Below, in pieces: positions 53,946 through 64,000 of a DNA stretch of 64,000 nucleotides; position 1 is the stretch's first letter, and every line of letters begins with the position of its first letter. The position numbers and the translations under genes are program-made. Source of the DNA: Copromyces sp. CBS 386.78 (taxonomy: Eukaryota > Ascomycota > Sordariomycetes > Sordariales > Sordariaceae); assembly GCA_030685235.1 (NCBI GenBank), contig MU839131.1, positions 1 through 64,000 of the forward strand, given 5' to 3'. Under the pieces are notes generated by a model. It saw nothing but the letters and a program-made list of their open reading frames with translations. It did no database searches and was not told where the DNA came from.

Positions 53946-56900
53946 TCAAGGCCCCCCAGTATAAACAGCCATAACCTCCACAGTCTGCCCTTCAACAACC
54001 ACTTCTTGACCAGGCACCACCGTCTTCCACACGTTACTACTCTTCAGTGCCGCCTCGTTGTTATTCTCCTTCGGGCGGGCCGCCTCGATGTTATTGACCT
54101 TCGGGCGGCGGGCCCCGCCCTTCTCAGGAGTCGGGACCGCCTCATCGACCGTAACAAAAGTGGTTACGTAGGCCACGGGTCTGGGTGCGCTGCTGGGTGC
54201 GCTGGGTGCGCTGGGTGCCCTGCTGCTGGTGGTAAAGCTATCTTGGACCGTGACGACGGTTGTCACGATTACCACGGGGGTGTTTGCATGTGCCTCAGCG
54301 TGGTAGGGGGTGTTAGCAGCAGGGTAAACGGCCGTTGAACCAGCCTGGACGTGGACGACGGGGGTTGCAGGCGCAGTCGCAGGCGCAGCCAAAGGGGTAT
54401 TGGCAACAACCACAGCAGGCCCCCCAGACACGACAGGAACCGGGATTTTGGGAGCGGGAACCAACACGGGCAAAACCGTCGCCTGCGCATTCCCAGCCTG
54501 TCCGGCAGCGAGGGTAAGCAGGCTTGTTACCTGTACCAGACTGGCACTGGCCTTGCTCAAAGCAGGGGCAGTCACGGAAGTAACAGCAGCAGCAGCAGGC
54601 ACCAACACCGGCACCACCATCTGCTGCGCATTGCCGACTGGGCTACCGGCAGGCACGGTAACAAGGCTGGTCACCAAGTTCACTCCAGCCGCCCCAGCAG
54701 CCGCCGCAGCAGCCGACGCAGCAGCCGCCCGATATGCACGAGCCTCATCAGGCACCCCATAGACCGAAGGCCACGCCGGGGGCGGCGCGACGGTGGTGGT
54801 CACTTGGAAGGTGCGGAAGATGGTGGTGCGGTAGTGGCCTGGGAGGGTGTAGATTTCGGGGGTGGCGACGACGGCGACGGGGGCAGCGACGGGGGTTCCT
54901 TGCTGAGCTGGCTGGACCTGCACCTGGACCGGTTGCGGTTGCGGTTGCGGCCAAGGAGTAGGAGGCGGCGGCGGCAGCGACGGCCAAGGAGTAGGAGTAG
55001 GAGGCGGCAGCAGCGACGGCCAAGGAGTAGGATGCGGCGGCAGCAGCGACGGCGGCAGCGACGGGGTCGGGATATACTTCACAAGCGTACTAACCAAAGA
55101 GGCATACTTGCCACTGGGCTGCAGCTGATCGGGGCGATCGACGTTGAAGTAAAAGGACGCTCTCATTTCGCTCATGTGAATGGGTTTGTTGTCGCCTTGT
55201 TGGGGGTTGATGCCGGCTGTGTCGGTGCGGGTGGAGGGGATTTGTTGCTCGGCGGGAGGAGCCCAGGCGGGAGGACCGAAGGGCGGGAAGATGCCGACCT
55301 CGGGCCAGACAGGGGTGGGGGTGACGATAGGGGGGGAGGTGATGGTTATGGTGGTTGCAGGTGTGAAGGTGGAGGTGACGATAGGGTGGGAGGTGATGGT
55401 GATGGTGGTTGCAGGTGTGAAGGTGAAGTAGATGGTGACGACGCTGGGGGTTTGAGACCATTTCTATGAGGGGTGGTTTAGGTTGTTAGTTGAGGTTATT
55501 CTACGGAATAAAGGGGTTTTGGTAAGGTATGTCGGAGACGGGACTGGGGATTGGGACTGGGGACCGAGGAGTGAGAACGAGTTGAGTGCAAACGTGGGGA
55601 AGGGCTGGAGAGGGTAAGGTATGATGGGATGGATGGTGCGGTGGACAGGCAGGTGAGTGAGCAGGTGGCATTCTCGATCGAAACTGAACCCAGAGAGGCA
55701 CGGCAGACCCGAACAGGGCACGATGCTTCCTACCCAGTATGTCCCCAACCAACCCCCACGGAAAGAAAATAAAAATAAAAAAATAAAAAGAACAAGGCAA
55801 GTAGTTAACTCACATTAGGAGCCGTCCACGTAACAAACGACGTGAGGTTCTCAACAGCCTCCACGTCCTCAACAGTCCTCTTCTCTTTCATGTCCCCCTC
55901 CTCTCCAATCTTACCCCTCCTGGCGGCATCCCTCTCGGCGACATCCCTCCTGGCGGCATCCCTCCTCCCCTTGAGCTTGGCCTTGACCTTACGCTTCGAC
56001 TCCCCGACATGTTCCCAGTGATACCAAGTGGTATAATCCTCCTTGAAATTCAGCGGCGTCTTGGTGATGGTCGACGTGTGGATGGTCGTAGCGGGGGCTT
56101 GACTAGCCTCGACTGTGACGGTAGGCTGGACCGTGACGGTAGGCACGACTGTGACGGTAGGCACGACTGTGACGGTAGGATGGATCGTAATGGTCGTGGT
56201 AGGGTCGACTGTGACGGTCTTGGGAGGAGGAGGCGGCGGAGGCGGGGCTTTCACGGTCGTGGCGGTCTTAGAAGGCTTGACCGTGGCGGTCTTGGAAGGC
56301 TGGACCGTGGCGGTCTTAGAAGGCTTGACCGTGGCGGTCTTGGAAGGCTGGACCGTGGCGGTCTTAGAAGGCTGGACCGTAGCGGTATTGCGAGGTTGGA
56401 TCGTGATGGTCTTGGGAGGCGGGATTTCTATGACCGTGGCGGTCTTGGGAGGTTGGACTTCCACGACCGTGGCGGGCTTGCCAGGTTGGACTGTGACGGT
56501 CTTGCCAGGTTGGACTGTGACGGTCTTGGGAGGAGGAGGCGGCGGAGGCGGCGGAGGCGGGACTTCCACGACCGTAGTGGGATCTTGACCAGCCACGACT
56601 GTGATGGTCTTGTGAGGAGGAGGCGGAGGAGGCGGCGGAGGCGGGAGTCCCGAGACCGAGACCGTGACGGTCTGGGGAGGCTGAACAATGACGGTCCAGG
56701 GATGATACGGGGGATGATGCGGAGGAGGAGCAGAAGAAGGAGGAGGAGCAGAAGAAGGAGGAGGAGGAGGAGGAGGAGGAGCGGAAGAAGGAGGAGGAGG
56801 AGGAGGAGGAGCAGAAGAAGGAGGAGGAGGAGGAGCAGAAGTAGGAGGAGGAGAAGGGGTCACGTGGATTGTGGTGACCGTTTTAGGAGGAGGAGGAGGA

Positions 56901-57319
56901 GGAGGAGGAGGCGGCGGCGGAGAAGGGGTCACGTGGATTGTGATGACCTTACTAGGAGGAGGAGGAGGAGCAGAAGAAGGAGGAGGAGGAGGAGGAGGAG
57001 GAGGAGGAGCAGAAGAAGGAGGAGGAGGAGGAGGAGGAGGCGGCGGCGGCGGAGGCGGAGGAGGAGAAGGCGTGACGTGAATTGTTTGGGTGACCGTAAT
57101 AGGAGGTGGAACGGAGGCGATAGAGATCGTCGTGACGTGGACGGTCTTTGGCTTGTTGGGTTTCTCAACCTCGATAACCTCCAGGTCCGCGTTGAGGACC
57201 GTGCGGGTGGTGATTTTTAGGGCATTTCTGGCTTTGTTGTGGCCATTTGGAGCAGCGAGGCCAAAGAAGCTGTGCCCGATGAGGAGAAAGACGTAAACGA
57301 GGAGGTAGAAGTTAAACAT
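53946..57319 (-). CDS. Large Pro/Thr/Ala-rich secreted protein
   Basis: Two exons are inferred on the minus strand: 57319-55814 and 55463-53946. The 350-base intron (GTGAGT start, CAACTAAC branch point, CTCATAG end, phase 0) joins two long frames exactly, giving 1007 residues. Residues 1 to about 24 are a signal peptide (LLVYVFLLIGHSFFGLAAP). Residues 85-220 are long poly-Pro runs broken by SSAPP and TIHVTPSPPP. Next comes a block of TVQPGK and five 8-residue TATV-x-PSK units, then Thr/Val repeats. Exon 2 is Pro/Trp-rich (TPWPSLPPP) and then Ala/Val/Thr-rich. There is almost no cysteine. It is probably an O-glycosylated cell-wall or extracellular matrix protein. No known domain was recognised. 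Confidence 0.7.
56715..57065. repeat. GGA/GGC trinucleotide-rich tract encoding poly-proline
   Basis: On the plus strand long GGA runs, with GCA and GGC interruptions, cover this interval; read on the minus strand they give CCT proline codons. The tract is expected to be length-polymorphic. It also creates a long open plus-strand frame of Arg and Gly that is not a gene. Confidence 0.9.
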
Positions 57320-58422
57320 CGTGTGCTTGATATCACGGTGATGCCGTGATGTGTGGACGAGTTGGCAACCTCCCTGAACAAAGGAATAAGTTGGATGGAC
57401 AGGAGAAGAAGAGAGCTGCTTTCTTTTTAAGGTGCTCTGGGAAGGGCTTTGGGAAGGATATGTGTAAGCGGCTTACGTGGGTAGATGGTCGGCTCGAAGT
57501 CGTTGGAATCTTCGATTCGCATCTTGATGTCCAGCCTGGCTTTGGCTACCTACATCTTCCATGCTTTCTTGATGGTGACATGTCCAAAACAAGCGCAGAG
57601 TTGCAGCAAGAGGGCATAAAGGCTACATCCACCTTGGCCGGACGGCATCCTCCTTGAGTTTTCAAAGTTGGAGTTGCCGCGGCATGGATGAGCACATTGG
57701 ATGCGTAACCCATGAAGAAAAACTGCTCGGTTCTAGGAGAATCACGACGTGTCATCAATTCCCTCACGGAGGTAGCTGCAGTTATAAGCCCTGGGCGCTG
57801 CATTATAGAAGCGCATCAGATCGCTGCTGGTAAGGAAGAAAAAAAAAAGAAAGAGAAATCCTCTGCACGTCCAGAGAAAGAAGTTGGGGGAAGTCCGGAG
57901 ACATCCATGCAGCGAGTTGATTTCGATAGAAGCAGGGCAACTAACATGAATTGATTGCTTGCTCGGCTGGTCAGTGACTCCTTTGGAGTTTGGACAGGCC
58001 GTCAGTACTAGGAGAGTTCCGTACATACACAGTTACCTTATGCTCCAACTCTTCGACTGCAGATGAACAAGTTGTCGACCGGTATCTTCGTCTTCTGCGA
58101 ACATCACCGAGGCATTTCCTTGTCAGATGCGAGAAATCTTCAAGGAAAACTGAAATTTGTATTGTTCGTGGAGTAAGGTAAGAGGTCTTTCTCATGACAC
58201 CCGGTATCACCCATAGAGGTAGATTCTTGTTCATGTTGTACAAAGAAAGAAAGAAAATCAATAATACAATCTCGAAAGAAACTTACAACCCACCCACATC
58301 ATTCCGCAACTTCTTTCCTCCGATCCGCTCCCCCTTATACCCAAATGTTCAGGACAAACAACAGCCTGCCTGACCAGGTAATAACTAGGTAGCCTTCTCA
58401 GTCTACTGACTGCTTCCTCCCA
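57320..58422. other. Spacer upstream of the Pro-rich gene
   Basis: It is the probable promoter of the Pro-rich protein gene plus the 3' flank of the Cys-rich precursor gene, with an A-rich run near 57836-57855. No credible gene was seen. Confidence 0.45.
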
Positions 58423-58958
58423 TCACTTCCCACCCCCGTCAACCGTTCGCTGCTCAACCTGAACCTTCCTACAAGCCTTCAACTTCGAATTACAAACCAT
58501 GCAATAACACCCATCCTCATGACACTCGTAGTCATACCGCTCGTGATCACCATCCCACGCGTCATCCCTTTTCTTCGTCTGCGTCCTCTTAGACTTCTCA
58601 CCACCGTCATCCCCCCCAGGCTCCAGGGATAGCAACCCGATGCGTCCCCTCATCCTGCCCTTCCTGCCTCTCCTGCTCCAAACTCCTACCGACCTTCCCC
58701 TCCGTCGGCACCGCCACAACCCTGGACACGTCATCACGAGCTACGGTAGAAGTAAGTCGCCTCATCTTTTTTGTCCAACAGCCGCTGCCGTGATGTTAAG
58801 AGCCCCAGCGGTAGTACCGCAAGTAGTCCCAACCGCAAGTGGCATCACAGGCGTCCAAACGCCGGCGGCACACTGTTGACAAGACTTCCCGTGGATACAG
58901 TTTCAGGCTCCTTCGTGCGTGCAGGCAGTTCCAGCAGCACCGGCGCTGTCGCGAGCTC
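58423..58958 (-). pseudogene. Broken 3' tail of the Cys-rich precursor gene (extra modules)
   Basis: Directly after the stop of the Cys-rich precursor the minus strand still encodes a third copy of its C-terminal module, with the order EGA-stop-NCIHGKSCQQC, GVWTPVMPLAVG and NITAAAVGQ. The expected Trp codon is TGA instead of TGG. Further on comes another copy of the internal Cys module (YECHEDGCYCMVC, six residues, C). The frame is interrupted at two CAAAAAAGATGAG sites, the TGA, and a G7 run near 58612-58619. So the gene once extended to about 58423, or the sequence has homopolymer errors here. Confidence 0.6.
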
Positions 58959-61900
58959 TCATCTTTTTTGCCTTGGATCCTTAGCGATAATTGTAAGATC
59001 CCCAACCCCATTGTAACTAGCGGTAGAGCAAATAGTCCCGGCAGCCAGCGGCCTAACGGGGCCCCAGACGCCGGCAGCACACTGTTGATAAGTTATGCCA
59101 TCGATGCAGTTCCATTGTCCTTCGGGGTTGCAAGCACCACCCTTGGGGTTGTCACGAGGGGCTATGGTGTTGCTGTTGGTGAGGCGCCTCATCTTCTTTC
59201 CGACGGCCGTGGCCGTGATGTTAAGAGGGGAAGTTGATGAGCCGACAGCGCACGTCGTCCCTGCAGCCAGTGGCATAACGGGAGTCCAGACGCCAGCAGC
59301 ACACTGCTGGTAAGTCTTCCCATCGATGCAATTCCACGCTCCTTCAAGGGTGCAAGCACTTCCAGCACCAGAGGCTTGATCACGAGCTTTGAGTTTGTCC
59401 ACTCCTCCTTCATGTTCCGTGTCGTTGGCACCCGGAGGCTCAACAGCCTTAGAGCTCGGAATAGCATGATGCATCCCATAAAATGGAGACCTCTTCTCCT
59501 TCTCCAACGTCTCCTTGATCGCGGAGTCGGGTTTGTGGCCGTAGGCGCGTTTGCCGCGGGCGAAGATGTTGAACTCGGGGTTGTGGCCGTTGCGGTTGGC
59601 GACGTTGTCGGGACTAGACGTGAATGTAGCAGCGGTTGCGGTGGCAAGTGGAACGGATGTGTTTGACAGAACGGAAGAAGGTGTGGTGGGGAGAGTAGTC
59701 ATCGTTGGCGGTGGGACGACGTCGACAACTTCCGACTTGATATCTTCCCTCTCCGATGAGGCCGTAACACCATCATCCGAATCCCGCTTGATCTTGGTAT
59801 TGCGGAAGAATTTCCTTGCCTCAAAGCGGCAGCCGCCATTGGGGAACTTGTTGCATCGAAGACAGAAACACTCATCGTCGGTAAAGCAGAAGGCGCCCAG
59901 GGCATTAGTGCAGTCGAAGCCCTTGTTCCTTTTATCCAGAATTGCTTGGTTATCGGGCATGGCGCTCCGGCGACCAACCGTAACCGGGCGGCCAAACGGA
60001 CTGGTTCTATGAAGACCCGAGCCACCACGCTTCTCCTCAACAGAAACCTCGTCGTCATCCGGCACTTTTTCCGAGACATCATGAGAGCCGCTCCGACGAC
60101 CAACCGTGACCGGGCGGCCAAACGGACTGGTTCTATGAAGACCCGAGCCACCACGCTTCTCCTCAACAAGAATATCGTCGTCATCCGGCACATCTTCCGA
60201 GACATCATGAGCGTCGCTCCGACGACCAACCGTAACCGGGCGGCCAAACGGGCTGGTCCTATGAAGACTCGAGCCCCCACCACGCTTCTCGTTACCAAAA
60301 CTCCTCTCCTCATAATCCATTCCACCCCCCTCGTCGATGGTCAACAGCTCATCAAGATCACGATCCTGCAGGTTATGGCTCCCACCTCCACCCCCATTTG
60401 AGTGCGATCCGACCTTCTTGAATCTGCAATCGTTCAGACCAATTGCGCATTGCACACAATAGCAGCCGCCTTCGAAACAGAACCCGCCATTCGCGCTTCC
60501 GCAGGTGAACGAGATGGGTTTGTTGTCCTTGATCACTTGGCTGGTGATCTTCATAGTATATTTGGGTATTTGGCCTGGGTTGGTGTTCGTCTCACTGGCG
60601 AATGTGCGGGCTTCAAGGGGGGGATTGACGCCGTCGAGGGAATCCGTCAGGGCCAGGTCTCGCTTCCTCTCCTTGCTGTCGCCGACGCCCTTCCTCTGCA
60701 TAAAGGCGCAGTGATCCGGGAAGTCCCGGCACTGGAGGCAGTAGCAGTAGCCGCTGATGAGACAAAAGCCGGCGACATCGCCCCTCTCCTTGCATTTGAC
60801 TAGTCGAGTGCCGTACCCCATGTTTTTGCGAGCAAAGAGTTCATGGTCTTGACCGTTGGCGTCCCGTCCAGCTTTAAGCATGCTGGCCTCGAGGAAATGC
60901 TCCTCCTCCACCTCCCTCTTGACCTGCAAATCTCTCTTCTTTGGGGTGAGAGCCTTGACTACGTCTCCAGGCAGCATCACGGAGACATCAAACTGGAGCA
61001 AGTCCCTCTTGGACTTGGCCTCAAAGCCGGACTCGGGCTCGACAGAACCTGAAGCAAGATCGCGGCGTTTCCGCTTTTCATCATCTTTCACTGGCCAACC
61101 CTCAAGCCGTCGCTTTCCGTCCTTATCCGTGACGACGCAGCCGCAAATACGTGCGACAGGACATTCCATTTTGGCTTCCTTATTCTCGCAGTGATATCCT
61201 GGGCCGCCCATATGGATGCCGGAACGACGGTCCACAATGGCTGATATGATGTTGTGAGCCTTGGTGGCTTGGGAGTCAGATTCGGAGGTGACGTCGCGCT
61301 TCGTCGTATTCTTCTTGATCGCCTTTTCCGCTGGTGGGTAACACCAACACTTCTTACTTGCACTCTGGACAGAACCAGAATAACAACGCACGGGTACATT
61401 GGTGATACCACTTTTGCAGCGGTAACCACCCTCGACCTTCTCATCCGGGATCGCCGGTTCCATCGGCTGTAAACAGTCGCACTCGATGACTCCATTATTA
61501 TTTTTGCACACCATTTTTGCTTTGGTGTTGGCGCAAGTGTAGCCATAGTCTTCTGCGCGGGCGGCCTTTGTGCGGCGGCTGGGAGAACTGGCTGGGGGGT
61601 GGTGGTTCCACCAGCCAGCTGTATGGGACTGGGGACTGCGGCGGTTGTGGGAAGAGGCATCATCGTCAGAGACATCATCGTCAGAGACATCCTCGGTAGT
61701 GACATAGTCTTCATAGTCAGATGCGGAATAATCGGCCTCGTCAGACTCGTCAGACTCATCCTCCTCATCAACGTCTGAGTCAGTCTCGTCTGCAGGCTCC
61801 CAAGTCTCTGGCTGAAGACCAAGTGTCGTAATGGTTGGATGGATGATGTTGGAGACAGTTGCCGGACTAACGATGGCGGTGTCCTTCTTGATGATGGCGG

Positions 61901-61991
61901 TTTTGGTGAAGGTGTTGGGGATGACGGGCGAGGCGGTGATGGGGACCGTCGCCAGGAAGGCGGAGGCCGCTAGCGTGAAGGCCAGCTTCAT
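58959..61991 (-). CDS. Secreted Cys-rich multi-module precursor with Kex2-type peptide repeats
   Basis: A 1010-residue single-exon ORF. Residues 1-20 are a signal peptide (LAASAFLATVPITA). An acidic Asp/Glu/Ser segment (68-112) follows, then three Cys pairs to about 290. Three six-cysteine modules lie at 400-428, 497-522 and 694-721 (C-x7/9-C-x4/5-C-x-C-x2-C-x6/7-C). Between the last two, residues 571-675 hold three copies of a GGSGLHRTSPFGRPVTVG peptide, each after KR and before RR. KR/RR/KRKRR sites occur throughout, as for Kex2-processed secreted precursors. Two C-terminal modules (880-914, 954-988; C-x7-C-x8-C-x16-C, with YQQCAAGVW and PLAAGT) resemble CBM19-like chitin-binding units. The overall function is unknown. 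The last codons are out of register with a decayed continuation, so this C-terminus may be secondary. Confidence 0.8.
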   Translation of the reverse strand: MKLAFTLAASAFLATVPITASPVIPNTFTKTAIIKKDTAIVSPATVSNIIHPTITTLGLQPETWEPADETDSDVDEEDESDESDEADYSASDYEDYVTTEDVSDDDVSDDDASSHNRRSPQSHTAGWWNHHPPASSPSRRTKAARAEDYGYTCANTKAKMVCKNNNGVIECDCLQPMEPAIPDEKVEGGYRCKSGITNVPVRCYSGSVQSASKKCWCYPPAEKAIKKNTTKRDVTSESDSQATKAHNIISAIVDRRSGIHMGGPGYHCENKEAKMECPVARICGCVVTDKDGKRRLEGWPVKDDEKRKRRDLASGSVEPESGFEAKSKRDLLQFDVSVMLPGDVVKALTPKKRDLQVKREVEEEHFLEASMLKAGRDANGQDHELFARKNMGYGTRLVKCKERGDVAGFCLISGYCYCLQCRDFPDHCAFMQRKGVGDSKERKRDLALTDSLDGVNPPLEARTFASETNTNPGQIPKYTMKITSQVIKDNKPISFTCGSANGGFCFEGGCYCVQCAIGLNDCRFKKVGSHSNGGGGGSHNLQDRDLDELLTIDEGGGMDYEERSFGNEKRGGGSSLHRTSPFGRPVTVGRRSDAHDVSEDVPDDDDILVEEKRGGSGLHRTSPFGRPVTVGRRSGSHDVSEKVPDDDEVSVEEKRGGSGLHRTSPFGRPVTVGRRSAMPDNQAILDKRNKGFDCTNALGAFCFTDDECFCLRCNKFPNGGCRFEARKFFRNTKIKRDSDDGVTASSEREDIKSEVVDVVPPPTMTTLPTTPSSVLSNTSVPLATATAATFTSSPDNVANRNGHNPEFNIFARGKRAYGHKPDSAIKETLEKEKRSPFYGMHHAIPSSKAVEPPGANDTEHEGGVDKLKARDQASGAGSACTLEGAWNCIDGKTYQQCAAGVWTPVMPLAAGTTCAVGSSTSPLNITATAVGKKMRRLTNSNTIAPRDNPKGGACNPEGQWNCIDGITYQQCAAGVWGPVRPLAAGTICSTASYNGVGDLTIIAKDPRQKR
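59967..60290 (-). repeat. Three 126-base tandem units encoding putative Kex2-released peptides
   Basis: The units repeat with a 126-base period; the word GACCAACCG starts at 59972, 60098 and 60224 on the plus strand. They encode GGGSSLHRTSPFGRPVTVG once and GGSGLHRTSPFGRPVTVG twice. Each peptide follows EKR, precedes RRS, and is separated by an acidic spacer (VPDDDD or VPDDDE followed by a Val-Glu-Glu end). Confidence 0.9.
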
Positions 61992-63169
61992 GGCTGCTTG
62001 TGTGTAGGGGGTCTTTCTATGCCCTAGATCCGTGTGTCCCTGTTGTGCTTAGTATGGGTACGTGTACAACAAGATGCGCTATTGCAGAGGGAGATGGAGG
62101 AGAAATGCAAGTGGTAGAGGATCACTTACCAAGCAATATTAATACAGACTTTCTGACGACTGAACACGGTCGAGCCCATGACCTTATTCTCATGTATAGG
62201 GGTTGAATAGCCCATTGAGGTTTCTGAAGGACACTAGGATCCATGGCATGGAAGGGATTGTGCCGATGACGGCAGGCGACATGCTGGCCATCATGGCGAA
62301 AGAGGTGCAAATTGCAGGTCAAAGCATATCCCGCTGCCTTGAGGGAGAGGCTATTTCAAGATAAAGAGACCCCGGCCCTTGGTTTCGGAGTGACGGCTCA
62401 TTGTTTTGTTGATGACAAAGGCCAACACGGTACCCCGACCGTCTGAGATGGTTTGACATGAAAACTTGGTGCACTATGGCAAAGTTTCATCCAAGATATG
62501 TCAGCCGACGTCCGCCATTTGATCTAGCTGGGGGAAAAGATGAAGACTCTTGGAAGAAGGCAAGACGAGGCAAGGGGGCTATGCATCTTGGATAAACATC
62601 CAACCCTAACCCGGGAGTGGTGAGAGCGCGAGAGACAGTGCCAAACAGCGGCATACCACGGCCAGGAGTGGTCATGACGCACACCCTGTGCGGTCAATAA
62701 CGAGGCCGAGGAAAAAAAAGGTAGAAAAAAGGGTTGTATATGCAAAATGTGGCGCGTGCAAAATTCCCGTCGTGCATCACCAGAATCGCCTTTGGTCGTC
62801 TGCCGTCAAGGCTTTGTTGTGCAGTCGGGTGCTATGGAAATGGAATCATGTCAAGAGTCTGGAGACGTCGACTTTGGCCATGACTTTTCGCGGTGGTGTG
62901 GCCCGTGCGAGCAGGAAGGCACAGGCCTCTATAGTACGCCAAGAATACAGTGGTCAAACCGCCAAGACAGCAGAGACGGACCTTCTGATTGCGCTGTGGC
63001 ATCATCGATTGAAACTCCCCTTTTCAGTCACGACCCAAAACAACACCCATCTGGTGCTTCTTACTCAATTTGTCCATCTTCACCGTCGACGGGATAAAGA
63101 CAGCAGCGCTTTCCCTGCGCTGCGCATCATCGGCCACGCTGGAGTCCTGGTTGCGACACGCCCCAAAAC
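61992..63169. other. Divergent promoter region
   Basis: This is the spacer between the Cys-rich precursor gene (leftward) and the antiporter gene (rightward). It holds short unsupported ORFs only; no RNA gene or repeat was seen. Confidence 0.5.
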
Positions 63170-64000
63170 ATGAGCGCCCAAGGAAATGGCGCCTTCCTCG
63201 AATATCATGAACCAGACAGTGCGTTCACTCGCTCCCTCCCCAACAACTTGAAGGAACGACCAGCTGACTCCTCCTTCTTCTTTTAGTCGTCAGCATCTTG
63301 ACGTTAATCTCCTTCTTCTTCTTTCTTGCCGTTTCTGAATGGGTGGCCGACAAGGTGCTCCGTGCGGGGCTCATTGGCCAAATCATTGTCGGCCTCATCT
63401 ATGGCGTCCCCATTGGCAACATCCTGGCCCTGGATTGGCAGGAAACCTTTCTCGCTTTGGGATACATTGGCCTCATCATCATCATTTTTGAAGGTGGCTT
63501 GACCATTCGTTTGGATCTCCTTTGGCAGAACTTGTTCCTCAGCACCAGCGCCGCCCTTCTTGGTGTGCTCACCCCGATTGCCCTGACGTTTGCCCTGTTC
63601 TATGCTGGCTTTGGTTATGGTCAGTTATCCATCCCTTTGGCCTCTCTCATGGCGAACGAACACACACACTGACATTTCAACACATAGCCCCCCTCGAAGC
63701 CTTCATTGTCGGCACTGCCCTCTGCTCCACCTCCCTAGGGACCACCTTCGTCGTCATCAACAGCGCCTCGTCAAAGCACGACTTTGCCCAGACCCGTGTC
63801 GGCACCGTCCTCATCAGCGCTGCCATTCTCGATGATGTCTGCGGTTTGGTCCTCGTCAGCGTTATCTCCCAGCTGCGCGACATTGAGAATGCGAATCTTG
63901 GTTGGGTCATAGGGCGGCCCATCCTAGCTAGTGGTCTGATGGCCATCCTGACGCCCCTGGCAGCCAAGTTCGTCCTCGGCCCCATGTTCCGCCTACCAGC
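63170..64000 (+). CDS. Cation/H+ antiporter (Na+ or K+/H+ exchanger), partial at the right edge
   Basis: Three exons are seen: 63170-63218, 63287-63619 and 63688 to the edge. The introns are both 68 bases (GTGCGT and GTCAGT starts, a GCTGAC branch point in the first, TTTAG and CATAG ends), and the frames join cleanly. The start MSAQGNGAFLEYHEPD leads into TM1 (VSILTLISFFFFLAVSEW). Then come AGLIGQIIVGLIYGVPIGNIL, IGLIIIIFEGGLTI, GTALCSTSLGTTF and AAILDDVCGLVL, the last carrying the paired aspartates of the ion-binding helix of cation:proton antiporters. Only about the first 220 residues are in the window. The exchanged cation and the membrane are unknown; fungal proteins of this type act at plasma or internal membranes. 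Confidence 0.9.

Noticed and set aside
56009..57220. 403-residue Arg/Gly-rich plus-strand frame
   Set aside because: It is produced by the GGA/GGC tract that encodes poly-proline on the other strand.

Overview
The window is nuclear DNA of a filamentous ascomycete, most likely a sordariomycete of the Neurospora/Sordaria/Podospora kind. Evidence: short GT-AG introns with CTAAC/CTGAC branch points, a GC-rich coding style with C-ending codons, a eukaryotic tRNA-Gly, typical fungal families (NACHT-NTPase, GH18, GH31, GT71, P5A ATPase), and a ~3.8 kb AT-rich block with the CpA-to-TpA signature of repeat-induced point mutation (RIP). Family names come from recognising motifs by eye; no search was run.

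Layout. 0.1-3.95 kb: RIP-wrecked repeat holding the ghost of a plus-strand ORF. 5.05-8.7 kb: NACHT (NLR-like) NTPase with one ankyrin-like unit and a detached 3' coding stretch. 9.5-12.05 kb: convergent pair, a small Cys-rich secreted protein (+) and a three-exon GH18 chitinase (-). 13.9-18.0 kb: GH31 glycosidase with a ~450-residue N-terminal extension carrying four copies of an HNG..FAWA motif. 20.2-25.2 kb: MFS drug:H+ antiporter, tRNA-Gly(GCC), and an M20 carboxypeptidase S-like membrane protease. 26.2-27.8 kb: GT71 (MNN1-type) mannosyltransferase.

29.3-45.6 kb: accessory region made almost wholly of one family, eight same-strand copies of a DEDDh-exonuclease-like protein resembling the Gfd2/YDR514C family. 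Two are intact, two are open except for one frameshift, and four are fragments. A 0.6 kb inverted-repeat element with a tRNA-like core, short tandem repeats and a GC-rich exon remnant lie among them.

47.1-52.8 kb is conserved housekeeping DNA: P5A ATPase (SPF1 type) and mitochondrial malate dehydrogenase. 53.9-57.3 kb: a very Pro/Thr-rich secreted protein in two exons. 58.4-62.0 kb: a secreted, Cys-rich, dibasic-rich precursor with three near-identical 18-19 residue peptides, each preceded by KR and followed by G-RR. This looks like a Kex2-processed peptide precursor, and its 3' tail of further modules is broken. 63.17 kb to the right edge: the start of a cation/H+ antiporter.

The two most novel items are the DEDDh-exonuclease-like array and the Kex2-type repeat precursor. 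Housekeeping genes flank the array, so it is a local accessory island.
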